From Bacteroides nordii WAL 11050 = JCM 12987 (GTDB lineage Bacteria; Bacteroidota; Bacteroidia; Bacteroidales; Bacteroidaceae), in the NCBI GenBank assembly GCA_000613465.1, contig BAJA01000015.1:1-64000 (forward strand): DNA of 64,000 bases. The letters run 5' to 3'. A program made the translations under genes and the position numbers. Positions 56,862 to 64,000 of this stretch are shown one piece after another. The notes under the pieces are model-generated. The model did not search any database, was not told the DNA's origin, and worked only from the letters and a program-made list of their open reading frames with translations. Numbering within the stretch: the first letter of the stretch is position 1; each line of letters begins with the position of its first letter.

Positions 56862-58514
56862 ATGAGTAATAAATGTCAAATGGTGGTTTTCTCTAATAAG
56901 GCATACAATGCTGTTATTAGAGAAAGCTTCGACAAAGATCCTGTCGAGACTGGCGGTATCTTATTAGGACATACCCTTGATAATGGAGTATGGATTGTTA
57001 TGGAGGTTTTGCCTCCTGGCATAAGATGTATATTTGAAATTGCATATTTTGAGTACGATGATGCCTTTGTCAATTATTTGGCTCAGTCAGTTGCAAATCA
57101 GTATAAAATACCTCTGGAATTACTTGGACTATGGCATAGACACCCAGGTTCAATGGATGTATTTTCATCAACTGATGATGGTACAAATACAACTTTTGCA
57201 CAACAAAATCCCAGTGGTGTAATATCAGGGTTGGTTAATATTGATCCGAAATTTAGATTAACCATGTATCATATGGATAATCCAAGAAATGTGGTACGTC
57301 AACATAACCGGCCTAATTATGAGCGTGTAGAAATTGAAGTTGGTGATGACATTATTCCAGAGGAATATTTTCAATTGAAATATTATGATGGAGAAGATAG
57401 TAATCTTAACCCTTTTGTTGAACGTTCTCATACGAGAATGTCTCGTAGTGTGAGAACGGATGGAACAGGACAACGACATGCAAATGAGGAACCTCTTGAT
57501 ATTTGTAACACTATAGAAGATAATCTAAACCGGGAGAATAGCAACAGTTTTGAACCTCAGAATGAAAATCCCTCATGGATAAATGATTACAAGAAAATTT
57601 GGGAGATTCTAAAAAAAAACAAGATTGTGAACCTAATAGCTTTGATCTTGGTGATTGCCTCTATATTTTCTATCAAAACGGTGATTGACTATGGAAAATC
57701 AGCGACAGAAACTGTAATTTCATGGTTTGATGACGATGACGAGAAAGAACCTATAATTTCAGCTACCGAATTGACTTTGAATGTTGGTGATAGTGAAATA
57801 TTAGAAGCTGGGAATGTAATGAATAAACGAAAAGTTACATGGAGGTCATCTGAAGAGGAAGTTGCGACTGTAAATGAAAAAGGAAAAGTAACTGCTAAAA
57901 AAGAAGGAATAGCCAAAGTTATTCTTTTAGTTGATAACAAAGAAATCGGAAAATGTAACGTTGAAGTCAAGGTGAAAAATGAAAATTCGAATTTATCTCT
58001 TCTTACTTTATCTGAAACTAAAAGACAATTACGGGTTGGACAAACTTTCACATTAGTAGTTAATGGAACAGAAGGAAATTCAGAGATTAATTGGTCTTCG
58101 GATAATAGCGATGTTGCAACCGTCGATGATAAAGGGGGGGTAACTGCTGTTAAAGAAGGTACGACAAATATTGTGGCGACTATCGCTGGGCAAAGTTATG
58201 ATTGTGTACTAACAGTTGAACCGCAAGATAAAGAGGTGACAGGAAATAATGATGTCACAATTAAAATTAAATCTTGGAAAAATACAGGTACAGGAAGTAT
58301 TCCGATAACAAAAAAGGATTATTGTGTTCTATTAGAAAAAAGCGGACCGGTAGTTGATGAGCTTATATGTTTCAGCTCAGAAGATTCATCTATAGCTACT
58401 ATTAATTCTAGTTCGGGTCAAGTTACACCGGTATCTGTTGGAGTTGTTAAAATTATTGTATCATATAATGATCAAGAACAGGATACATTATTGTTAACTA
58501 TAAATCAAAACTAA
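56862..58514 (+). CDS. JAB/JAMM peptidase fused to transmembrane segment and Big2 Ig-like domains
   Basis: 550 residues. Residues 5-145 form a JAB domain: Glu29 in 'DPVETGGILLGH' and the JAMM motif H-x-H-x7-S-x2-D as His92, His94, Ser102, Asp105 in 'GLWHRHPGSMDVFSSTDD'. All zinc and catalytic residues are present. A polar linker follows, then one hydrophobic helix (about 254-274), an acidic stretch, and three bacterial Ig-like (Big2) repeats: 'ISATELTLNVGDSEIL... VTWRSSEEEVATVNEKGKVTAKKEGIAKV', '...INWSSDNSDVATVDDKGGVTAVKEGTTNI', '...CFSSEDSSIATINSSSGQVTPVSVGVVKI'. Topology predicts a cytoplasmic deubiquitinase-like domain and a periplasmic Ig stalk. Immediately after the E2-like gene (3-bp gap) and 1 bp before E1. 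Confidence 0.9.
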   Translation: MSNKCQMVVFSNKAYNAVIRESFDKDPVETGGILLGHTLDNGVWIVMEVLPPGIRCIFEIAYFEYDDAFVNYLAQSVANQYKIPLELLGLWHRHPGSMDVFSSTDDGTNTTFAQQNPSGVISGLVNIDPKFRLTMYHMDNPRNVVRQHNRPNYERVEIEVGDDIIPEEYFQLKYYDGEDSNLNPFVERSHTRMSRSVRTDGTGQRHANEEPLDICNTIEDNLNRENSNSFEPQNENPSWINDYKKIWEILKKNKIVNLIALILVIASIFSIKTVIDYGKSATETVISWFDDDDEKEPIISATELTLNVGDSEILEAGNVMNKRKVTWRSSEEEVATVNEKGKVTAKKEGIAKVILLVDNKEIGKCNVEVKVKNENSNLSLLTLSETKRQLRVGQTFTLVVNGTEGNSEINWSSDNSDVATVDDKGGVTAVKEGTTNIVATIAGQSYDCVLTVEPQDKEVTGNNDVTIKIKSWKNTGTGSIPITKKDYCVLLEKSGPVVDELICFSSEDSSIATINSSSGQVTPVSVGVVKIIVSYNDQEQDTLLLTINQN

Positions 58515-58515
58515 T

Positions 58516-59646
58516 ATGATTGACGCAAATAAATTTATGAAAGGGAAACGCCGTATACCTACTGTATGTTTCCCGAATAACATTGCTCATGATAATTTAT
58601 CCTTGTGGGGATATTATCATGAGGAAAGTAATTACTACAATGTAATTGATGTTCAAGAACCATCTGCAGATATGGGAGGGACTAAACCTATATTGTTAGG
58701 ACACTTTTATACAGAAAAGCCTGAACAGCCTAATACGGAAGATAAACTTATTGGATATTATGAAGACGAGAAAATTGTTTTTAAGACAGCCGAAGATACA
58801 TTATGTGAACTTACACCCGTAGAACTTAAAATAGACATTTTCTCTCGTAATACCGGTATTCTGGAATCCGATATAATGTTGAAGAAGGGGGCCGTTATCA
58901 TCGGTTGCGGATCTGTCGGTAGTTTGGTTGCAATGGAGTTGGCTCGTGCCGGTGTTGGAAGATTCTTCTTGATTGATATGGATGTTATGGGCTATCATAA
59001 TATTTGCCGTCACCAATGCGGAATGCAGGATGTTGGTAAATATAAGGTTCTTGCTGTAAAAGAACGCATTTTGCAAATCAACCCGAATGCACAAGTGATG
59101 ACATCTACAAAGATGATTCAGGAAGTTGCTTTGGATGTAATAGAGCCATTTTGTGGACCAGATACAATTATCGTTGGTTGCGCAGACAATCGCGAAGGTG
59201 ACTTATATGCGGATTCTATGCTCGCGAAACCATACAAGATGCCTTTTGTCTCTATCGGTTTCTGGGAAAGAGCATTTGCTGGTGAGATTTTCTATTGCTT
59301 GCCGGAGGGTATGCCTGCCTATTCCGATTTTGTTGCTGCATTGGGAGATACATCGGGGCGTGTGAATGCAAATACTCATTTGTATATGGGTGAAGTAGGC
59401 TCATTTGAACCGGGCATATCAGCTGACATCAATTTCGTAACAACAGTAGGTGTTAAGATGATTCTTGACCTTTTAAATAGAGATAATGAGAATTATACTC
59501 AACGGTTAATTTATCATCTTTCTCAGTATACCTTAATATGTAATACGAACAATCCTAAGATTGGTGGTGAGATGGCTGAGATATTCTCTCATCCATTGCA
59601 AGTGACTACAAGCATAGAAGTTGAATATGCAAATCCGGCTCAATAA
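58516..59646 (+). CDS. ThiF/E1-like adenylating enzyme
   Basis: 376 residues. An N-terminal domain (1-105) of unknown type precedes the Rossmann-type E1 fold: 'KKGAVIIGCGSVGSLVAMELARAGVGRFFLIDMD' (nucleotide loop at about 130-136, acidic end of strand 2 at Asp154/Asp156). Then come 'HNICRHQCGMQDVGKYKVLAVKERILQINPNAQV' (N-x2-R-H/Q and Lys of the adenylation site) and 'IIVGCADNREGDLYADSMLAKPY'. Family members activate the C-terminus of a ubiquitin-like protein with ATP. A cysteine in 'IFYCLPEGMPAYSDF' or in 'VGCADN' could take the thioester; which is unclear. Start ATG directly follows the JAB stop. With the E2-like and JAB genes it completes an E1-E2-peptidase triad. Confidence 0.9.
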   Translation: MIDANKFMKGKRRIPTVCFPNNIAHDNLSLWGYYHEESNYYNVIDVQEPSADMGGTKPILLGHFYTEKPEQPNTEDKLIGYYEDEKIVFKTAEDTLCELTPVELKIDIFSRNTGILESDIMLKKGAVIIGCGSVGSLVAMELARAGVGRFFLIDMDVMGYHNICRHQCGMQDVGKYKVLAVKERILQINPNAQVMTSTKMIQEVALDVIEPFCGPDTIIVGCADNREGDLYADSMLAKPYKMPFVSIGFWERAFAGEIFYCLPEGMPAYSDFVAALGDTSGRVNANTHLYMGEVGSFEPGISADINFVTTVGVKMILDLLNRDNENYTQRLIYHLSQYTLICNTNNPKIGGEMAEIFSHPLQVTTSIEVEYANPAQ

Positions 59647-59649
59647 TAT

Positions 59650-60198
59650 ATGGATCGTTACCATATTCGTATAGACGGAGAACAATCCACCGATTCCTAC
59701 ACATACCAGGAATTGGTGGATATGGGGTTATTCGAGTTGGACGCAAATGATTTAGATGGTATTGAGGTTAAAAAGATAACAAAACCAAACTTTACCCCTC
59801 TTAGATCATATTGTTTTTCGGAAAAGCAGAAAACAGAAGGTTCATATTATGTAGATGAATTTGGCCAGATACATAGAAGAACTACGAGGGAGAACAATAA
59901 CCTTGATGATGCATACGTGGATGAGTTTGGTCAGATTGTGAGACCGAATAGTAATATTGGTGGCTCATCTTCCGGTACCTCAAGTTCTTATTCTACAAAT
60001 AGTAGTGCAAGCACTACATCATCGTCAAGTTCGAGCAATTCGTCTAATAGTGATGGTTGGACAATGTTCAGGAGAATTATTGGAACGATAATAGTAATAG
60101 GTTTTGTAATCGCTATTGTGGCGTGGACAAATGGATATGGTACCCCGATAGTTTATGGTGGTTATTTGTTGCTTAAGAAAATATGGGATTGGGATTAA
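59650..60198 (+). CDS. Ser-rich single-pass membrane protein of the island
   Basis: 182 residues. Residues 1-45 ('DRYHIRIDGEQSTDSYTYQELVDMGLFELDA') have a small alpha/beta pattern akin to the GYF_2-like (DUF4339) domain of the next genes. Then two copies of a '(Y/A)YVDEFGQI(H/V)R' motif (about residues 70-80 and 92-102), a serine/threonine-rich linker, and one hydrophobic helix ('IIGTIIVIGFVIAIVAWTNG') with a short tail. No family recognised for the whole protein. Three bases after the E1 gene, so part of the same message. A modification target or a membrane anchor for the complex are both possible. Confidence 0.7.
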   Translation: MDRYHIRIDGEQSTDSYTYQELVDMGLFELDANDLDGIEVKKITKPNFTPLRSYCFSEKQKTEGSYYVDEFGQIHRRTTRENNNLDDAYVDEFGQIVRPNSNIGGSSSGTSSSYSTNSSASTTSSSSSSNSSNSDGWTMFRRIIGTIIVIGFVIAIVAWTNGYGTPIVYGGYLLLKKIWDWD

Positions 60199-60208
60199 TT
60201 TGAAAAAT

Positions 60209-60820
60209 ATGGAATATAAATTTTATGTAAAGATGGATGGGGAAACTTATGGTCCCTATTCAGCAAAAGAGGTTAGAGATCTTCAACTAATGGATGATAT
60301 CCTGGTAACAGAAGAGAGTATGGATGAATGGTTGCCGGCTAACCATTTCGATTTTGATGATATGGTACAAAAAGAGCTTGGAGCTTCAGTCAATGAGGAT
60401 GGTACTATCAACAGACCTCGCTATGATACTCCTATGACTCCTGTAACACCTGCTGCTCCACCGAAGCATCAGGTTCAACCTCAATATAACTCAACATATA
60501 CAAATGGAATACCTGATGAAATAAAAGGCTGGAACTGGGGCGCATTCTTCTTTAATTGGATTTGGGGCGTATGCAATGGAGTGTATTGGCCATTGGTACT
60601 TATTATTGTAAATTTTATTCCTTACGTAGGTGCATTAATATCATTAGGAGGATGTATAGCATTAGGTATTAATGGTAACGAATGGGCATGGAAAGCAAAA
60701 TCATGGTCTAGTGTGTCTGAATTTAAAAGAGTTCAGCATAAATGGGCCATTGCGATTTTGTGGGTACTCGGCATATCATTTGGATTAGGAATTTTAATAG
60801 GAATTGCAAGTTCAATGTAA
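60209..60820 (+). CDS. GYF_2 (DUF4339)-like domain membrane protein
   Basis: 203 residues from ATG 60209. Residues 1-55 'YKFYVKMDGETYGPYSAKEVRDLQLMDDILVTEESMDEWLPA' are a good GYF_2/DUF4339 match (the G-P-Y-S turn and terminal W-L-P-A). A proline/threonine-rich linker follows, then a tryptophan-rich membrane part 'WNWGAFFFNWIWGVCNGVYWPLVLIIVNFIPYVGALISLGGCIALGINGNEWAWK' with two to three helices, ending in another helix. GYF-type domains bind peptide segments, so it probably recruits a partner to the membrane. Follows the Ser-rich protein gene after 10 bp. Confidence 0.8.
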   Translation: MEYKFYVKMDGETYGPYSAKEVRDLQLMDDILVTEESMDEWLPANHFDFDDMVQKELGASVNEDGTINRPRYDTPMTPVTPAAPPKHQVQPQYNSTYTNGIPDEIKGWNWGAFFFNWIWGVCNGVYWPLVLIIVNFIPYVGALISLGGCIALGINGNEWAWKAKSWSSVSEFKRVQHKWAIAILWVLGISFGLGILIGIASSM

Positions 60821-60824
60821 CAAA

Positions 60825-61508
60825 ATGAATAAGGACTATAAAATATCTAACGATGGAACCATCTTTGAGATCCGTGAAGATGGTTCTATATCTAAAATAG
60901 CGAGAATTGATGATAAGGGAAATATCACAGGGCTCTCTGGAAGTGTAAACCGGCAACAAGGAGGTAAAGGCAAATACTGGTTCTTTATCATCTTTCTTCT
61001 TGCTACGATAGCAATATTAGGTGTATTATATCTACGAATATCTGACAATTTGGATTATTACATAGGAAGATATTATGATGTAGACAAGGAACTTTCAGAA
61101 GCAAACTCTTTAATTAATGATGTGTCGGAAGCATATCCTATGATTATTACTGATATTGAAATAGGTAATACGTCTAAAGGAGGAGATGTTCAAACTGGTT
61201 ACGGTGAGCGGATATATGATTATAATACAATGTATCTAAAACCACGAATTTCCTATGTCGGTTTGAAGTCTGGGACAAAGACTTTAAAAGTAAAATGGTA
61301 TACGCCAAGTGGCTCTATTAGTAGAGGAGACTCATCTCCCGCAGGATTTTCACAATCGGATGACGAATACATAAGTGGAGGAGATGATGTACTATTTCTT
61401 AGTGGTTGGGGGAATGAATATAAAGGTAATTGGAGTAGTGGTACTTACAGAATAGAGATTTGGTATGAGAATACTTGTCTCAAAGCCAAAACTTTCAAAA
61501 TATATTAA
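60825..61508 (+). CDS. Island membrane protein, paralogue 1
   Basis: 227 residues from ATG 60825. A short N-terminal beta motif ('YKISNDGTIFEIREDGSISKIARIDDKGNI') is followed by one transmembrane helix (about 52-70, 'YWFFIIFLLATIAILGVLYL'), a short helix, and a beta-rich C-terminal domain ('YPMIITDIEIGNTSKGGDVQTGYG... YLKPRISYVGLKSGTKTLKVKWYTPSGSISRG... GTYRIEIWYENTCLKAKTFKIY') expected in the periplasm. No family recognised for the outer domain. The next gene is a clear paralogue with the same ends. 4 bp after the GYF_2 gene. Confidence 0.75.
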   Translation: MNKDYKISNDGTIFEIREDGSISKIARIDDKGNITGLSGSVNRQQGGKGKYWFFIIFLLATIAILGVLYLRISDNLDYYIGRYYDVDKELSEANSLINDVSEAYPMIITDIEIGNTSKGGDVQTGYGERIYDYNTMYLKPRISYVGLKSGTKTLKVKWYTPSGSISRGDSSPAGFSQSDDEYISGGDDVLFLSGWGNEYKGNWSSGTYRIEIWYENTCLKAKTFKIY

Positions 61509-61523
61509 TACTGATTGTTGGAA

Positions 61524-62288
61524 ATGGATAAAACATATCGCATATCAAATGATGGGACTATCTTTGAAATAAAAGATGATGGTTCTATTGCAAAATTGGC
61601 AAAGATAGATGACCAAGGATATATCAGTACTTTGTCTGGAACGATTATGTCCGCTAATGGAGGAAGTAAAGGGAGATATTGGTTCTTCATTATAATATTT
61701 GCGATAGTAGCGATTGTATTAGGCTTCTTATATATAGATGCTGGTGATAATTATTCTCGTGCAAACCGTGAGCGAGATGAATATAGAAGTAAATACGAGA
61801 ATGCATCCTCTGCCACATCATCACTTCGCAGTGAAATTAGTAGTTTGAAACAAGAACGAGATAATGCTAAATCTGAGCTTTCCAGTTTTAAAAGTAAAGT
61901 TAGTAATACTTATCCATTGATTATAACTGATATTGAAATCGCAAATGTTACAGATGATGGAGATATACATACAAACTACGGGAATTCTTTGTATGGTAAT
62001 AGTACAATGTATCTTCAACCACGTATTAAATATGTAGGACTTACATCTGGTGATAAAATCTTGAAAGTTAAATGGTATAATCCTGATGGTTCTATTCGTA
62101 GAGGTACATCATCGCCATTTGGATTTTCTCAATCACAATCTGTATACATATATAGTGGAGAGAATAATTCCTACACTCTTTCAGGATGGGGATATTCCAG
62201 CAAAGGTTATTGGAGAAGTGGAACATATCGTATTGAAATCTGGTACGATAATTCATGCTTAAAATCTAAAACATTCACAATATATTAG
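61524..62288 (+). CDS. Island membrane protein, paralogue 2 with coiled coil
   Basis: 254 residues from ATG 61524. Same layout as the preceding protein: N-terminal 'YRISNDGTIFEIKDDGSIAKLAKIDDQGYI', transmembrane helix, then a coiled coil ('NRERDEYRSKYENASSATSS', heptads about 85-125), and a C-terminal beta domain ending 'GTYRIEIWYDNSCLKSKTFTIY'. Within the outer domain 'YPLIITDIEIANVTDDGDIHTNYG' and 'LKVKWYNPDGSIRRGTSSPFGFSQS' align almost residue by residue with paralogue 1. The added coiled coil suggests oligomers. Followed by a 219-bp gap with no gene that I can see. Confidence 0.75.
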   Translation: MDKTYRISNDGTIFEIKDDGSIAKLAKIDDQGYISTLSGTIMSANGGSKGRYWFFIIIFAIVAIVLGFLYIDAGDNYSRANRERDEYRSKYENASSATSSLRSEISSLKQERDNAKSELSSFKSKVSNTYPLIITDIEIANVTDDGDIHTNYGNSLYGNSTMYLQPRIKYVGLTSGDKILKVKWYNPDGSIRRGTSSPFGFSQSQSVYIYSGENNSYTLSGWGYSSKGYWRSGTYRIEIWYDNSCLKSKTFTIY

Positions 62289-62507
62289 TATGTATAAGTT
62301 TTATCAGAAAATGAATAGGGATACATTTATATAGTATTTGCTTGTGGATCTTTTTTTATTGACAAATTGAGGGGATAAATTTAATGATTTTCCGATTACG
62401 TATTTTGCCGGACGGTCTTTGATTTATGTATTATAGGTGATTATCCTTATTCTTGAGATAATATTATAGATATCCATGTCTAAATGATTTAATAAAAGAT
62501 AGAATAG

Positions 62508-63587
62508 ATGGAACAGTATGAAATAATGAAAGAGGATACAATTCTTGGGCCATTTAACATAAATGAGATAGCAGAATTCGTTCATTCGGGACTAATTTTG
62601 AAGAGAGATTATGCTTATAACGTTGAGTATCCTGACAGTTTTAGAACTATCGAGTTTTTCTTGCAAAGACATGGCAAGAAGGTGTCTGTAGAACATAAAG
62701 GCAATGTGTTTTCACAGATTAAGGAGATTGGCCGGGAATTGATTCTGCCCTCTACTATTTTCACAAAAGAGCCATGGAAAAAGAATAAACAACTTTTTAC
62801 CTTATCTTTGGTGGGACTTACTTTATCGGGGATAATTGTTATTGCGCCGTTCCTTAATGCATATATTCTATTTTATTGCATATCGCTATATTTCTCAATT
62901 ATATGGGGATTGTTCTTCTATTATCTGTTCAGAACAGAACAAGTGAAACTTAAAACAACAATTTTCCTGTTTTTTGCAACTCAGATTTTAACGACTGTCG
63001 TATTCTTTATTTTGAATATTGGAGAGTTGAATCCATTTAAGGGACTATACGATACGGGAAGTGTAATACTATCATTGGTCTCTTGCATATTAGGGATTGG
63101 TGTAGTAGAAGAATTTGTAAAAGTGATGCCTGTATTCTTGATCTTGTATTTTTCGAAGAATGTAATAAAACCGCAAACGGCTGTATTTTATGGATTAATG
63201 TCCGGTATTGCATTTGGGGTATACGAAGGCATAAATTATCAGCTCGGTCCTAATTTTCAGATACTCTTAGAAAATGGTATTGCAGATGGATATGTTTTCT
63301 CATACCTGTCCAATATCGCACGATTGACCAGTTTACCTTTCCTTCATGCAATATGGTGTGGTATAGCATCATACTTCGTTGCGTTTGCTTTCCTTTATCC
63401 TAGATTTAGGATTGCTCTTTATTTATTGGCAATATTAGTACCAGCTACAATTCATGGATTGTATGATTATTTATGCTTTAATGTACCATTTGCTCTTGCT
63501 ACGGTTCCTGTAGTTCTAATAGGTGTAGTACTACTGATGGTATATTTAAATATTCGATATAATTTTCATTCAAGATTGGCAGATTAA
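62508..63587 (+). CDS. PrsW-like intramembrane metalloprotease with N-terminal GYF_2-like domain
   Basis: 359 residues. The first 50 residues ('YEIMKEDTILGPFNINEIAEFVHSGLILKRDYAYNVEYPDSFRTIEFFL') resemble the GYF_2 domain of 60209. From about residue 95 there are eight or so hydrophobic helices with PrsW motifs: 'GVVEEFVKVMPVFL' (E201, E202, K205), 'YGLMSGIAFGVYEGINY', 'FLHAIWCGIASYF' and 'VPATIHGLYDYLCF'. Thus all three metal-binding clusters (EExxK, H-A-x2-C-G, H-G-x2-D) are present. PrsW proteases cleave membrane proteins such as anti-sigma factors; here a single-pass protein of the island is a plausible substrate. It may have its own promoter. Confidence 0.87.
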   Translation: MEQYEIMKEDTILGPFNINEIAEFVHSGLILKRDYAYNVEYPDSFRTIEFFLQRHGKKVSVEHKGNVFSQIKEIGRELILPSTIFTKEPWKKNKQLFTLSLVGLTLSGIIVIAPFLNAYILFYCISLYFSIIWGLFFYYLFRTEQVKLKTTIFLFFATQILTTVVFFILNIGELNPFKGLYDTGSVILSLVSCILGIGVVEEFVKVMPVFLILYFSKNVIKPQTAVFYGLMSGIAFGVYEGINYQLGPNFQILLENGIADGYVFSYLSNIARLTSLPFLHAIWCGIASYFVAFAFLYPRFRIALYLLAILVPATIHGLYDYLCFNVPFALATVPVVLIGVVLLMVYLNIRYNFHSRLAD

Positions 63588-63653
63588 AACCTAACTGAAA
63601 AATTAGAGATGGTTGATCTGATTGCTTTTAGATAGAAAAGTATAATTTTTTAG

Positions 63654-64000
63654 ATGACTTCAGTAAGCAAGTGTACCCTACTAATTACTCAAAAGCACGA
63701 AATGATATCTGATATGGCGGTATCGACTGAGAGACGAAAGTTTTACATATTGGCAACTTTAATGCTCTTTTTGTCTGTGTTGTTACACGCACAAACAAAA
63801 AGAGCATTGGTAATTGGTTTGGGACAGCAGGAAGATACGAGTTGGGGAAAAATAAATGGTGATAAAGACGTACCGTTGGTAAAGGATATATTAACGAAAG
63901 CCGGATATAAGAGCATATCTACGTTAGTAAATGACAAAGCAACGAAGGCTGGGATAACGACAGCTTTTGGATTATTGGCACAACAATGTAGGACCGGTGA
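63654..64000 (+). CDS. Caspase-like (peptidase C14) protein, 3' partial
   Basis: Open from ATG 63654 to the window end; ATG 63702 and 63714 are alternative starts, the last giving the most normal signal peptide (MAVSTERRKFYILATLMLFLSVLLHAQ). The mature start 'TKRALVIGLGQQEDTSWGKINGDKDVPLVKDILTKAGYKSISTLVNDKATKAGITTAFGLLAQQCRTGD' has the caspase-fold first strand (R-A-L-V-I-G) and the 'G-D-x-D-V-x-L-V' helix of metacaspase-like proteins. The catalytic His and Cys lie beyond the window. Secreted or periplasmic. Same strand as the island, 66 bp after the PrsW gene, so it may be its next member. Confidence 0.75.
   Translation, partial: MTSVSKCTLLITQKHEMISDMAVSTERRKFYILATLMLFLSVLLHAQTKRALVIGLGQQEDTSWGKINGDKDVPLVKDILTKAGYKSISTLVNDKATKAGITTAFGLLAQQCRTG

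Noticed and set aside
56862..59646. Assignment of the E2-like/JAB/E1 genes to the known four-gene Bil antiphage operon
   Set aside because: No separate ubiquitin-like gene is seen, the JAB is membrane-anchored with Ig domains, and dynamins/Hsp70 are fused into the same run, so the known label would mislead.

Overview
The window looks like a Bacteroides or close Bacteroidales chromosome. The evidence is low-to-moderate GC, a SusC/SusD pair, the ATP synthase gene order atpD-atpC-x-atpB-atpE-atpF-atpH-atpA-atpG, very weak Shine-Dalgarno signals, and promoters of the Bacteroides type (TTTG at -33, TAnnTTTG at -7). I see no rRNA, tRNA or CRISPR array.

Layout. (1) 1-12209, + strand: the distal part of a surface polysaccharide locus. 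It holds a Wzy-like polymerase, Wzx flippase, a decayed acyltransferase, two GT4 glycosyltransferases, a bi-domain oxidoreductase, a heparinase II/III-like protein, and a PglC/PglD/PglE-like initiating set. A 181-bp foldback element lies inside it. (2) 12773-20498, +: the F1Fo ATP synthase operon, with three repeat-bearing gaps. (3) 20588-31550: a DedA protein, a Pif1/RecD-like helicase, and an AddAB-like helicase-nuclease pair with a radical SAM gene and a TonB-like gene between the two subunits. (4) 32180-41304, +: zinc metalloprotease, SusC, SusD and a protein with a C-terminal sorting-type domain. (5) 41850-48753: hydrolase, DUF2089 protein, membrane protein, a candidate small RNA, a RavA/ViaA pair, and an AAA-like/PD-(D/E)XK protein. 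(6) 48754-64000: an accessory island that I consider the most interesting part.

The island (about 49987-63587) is one tightly packed + strand gene set: a papain-like (C39-type) peptidase, two dynamin-like GTPases, an Hsp70-type ATPase without a normal substrate domain, an E2-like protein carrying two 49-residue N-terminal repeats, a JAB/JAMM peptidase fused to a membrane segment and Ig-like (Big2) domains, a ThiF/E1-like enzyme, four small membrane proteins, and a PrsW-like membrane protease. E1 + E2-like + JAB imply a ubiquitin-like conjugation/deconjugation chemistry. Combined with dynamins, Hsp70 and membrane proteins it suggests a membrane-associated stress or conflict system. I do not recognise the whole set as a named system. 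A caspase-like gene runs off the right end.

Sequence quality caution: at least a dozen otherwise intact genes (atpA twice, addB three times, dedA, viaA, the sugar transferase, the heparinase-like gene twice, the sorting-domain protein, the E2-like gene, the polymerase) are split by single-base shifts, many in short homopolymers. I read most of these as uncorrected indel errors. I therefore annotate merged genes and mark each break.
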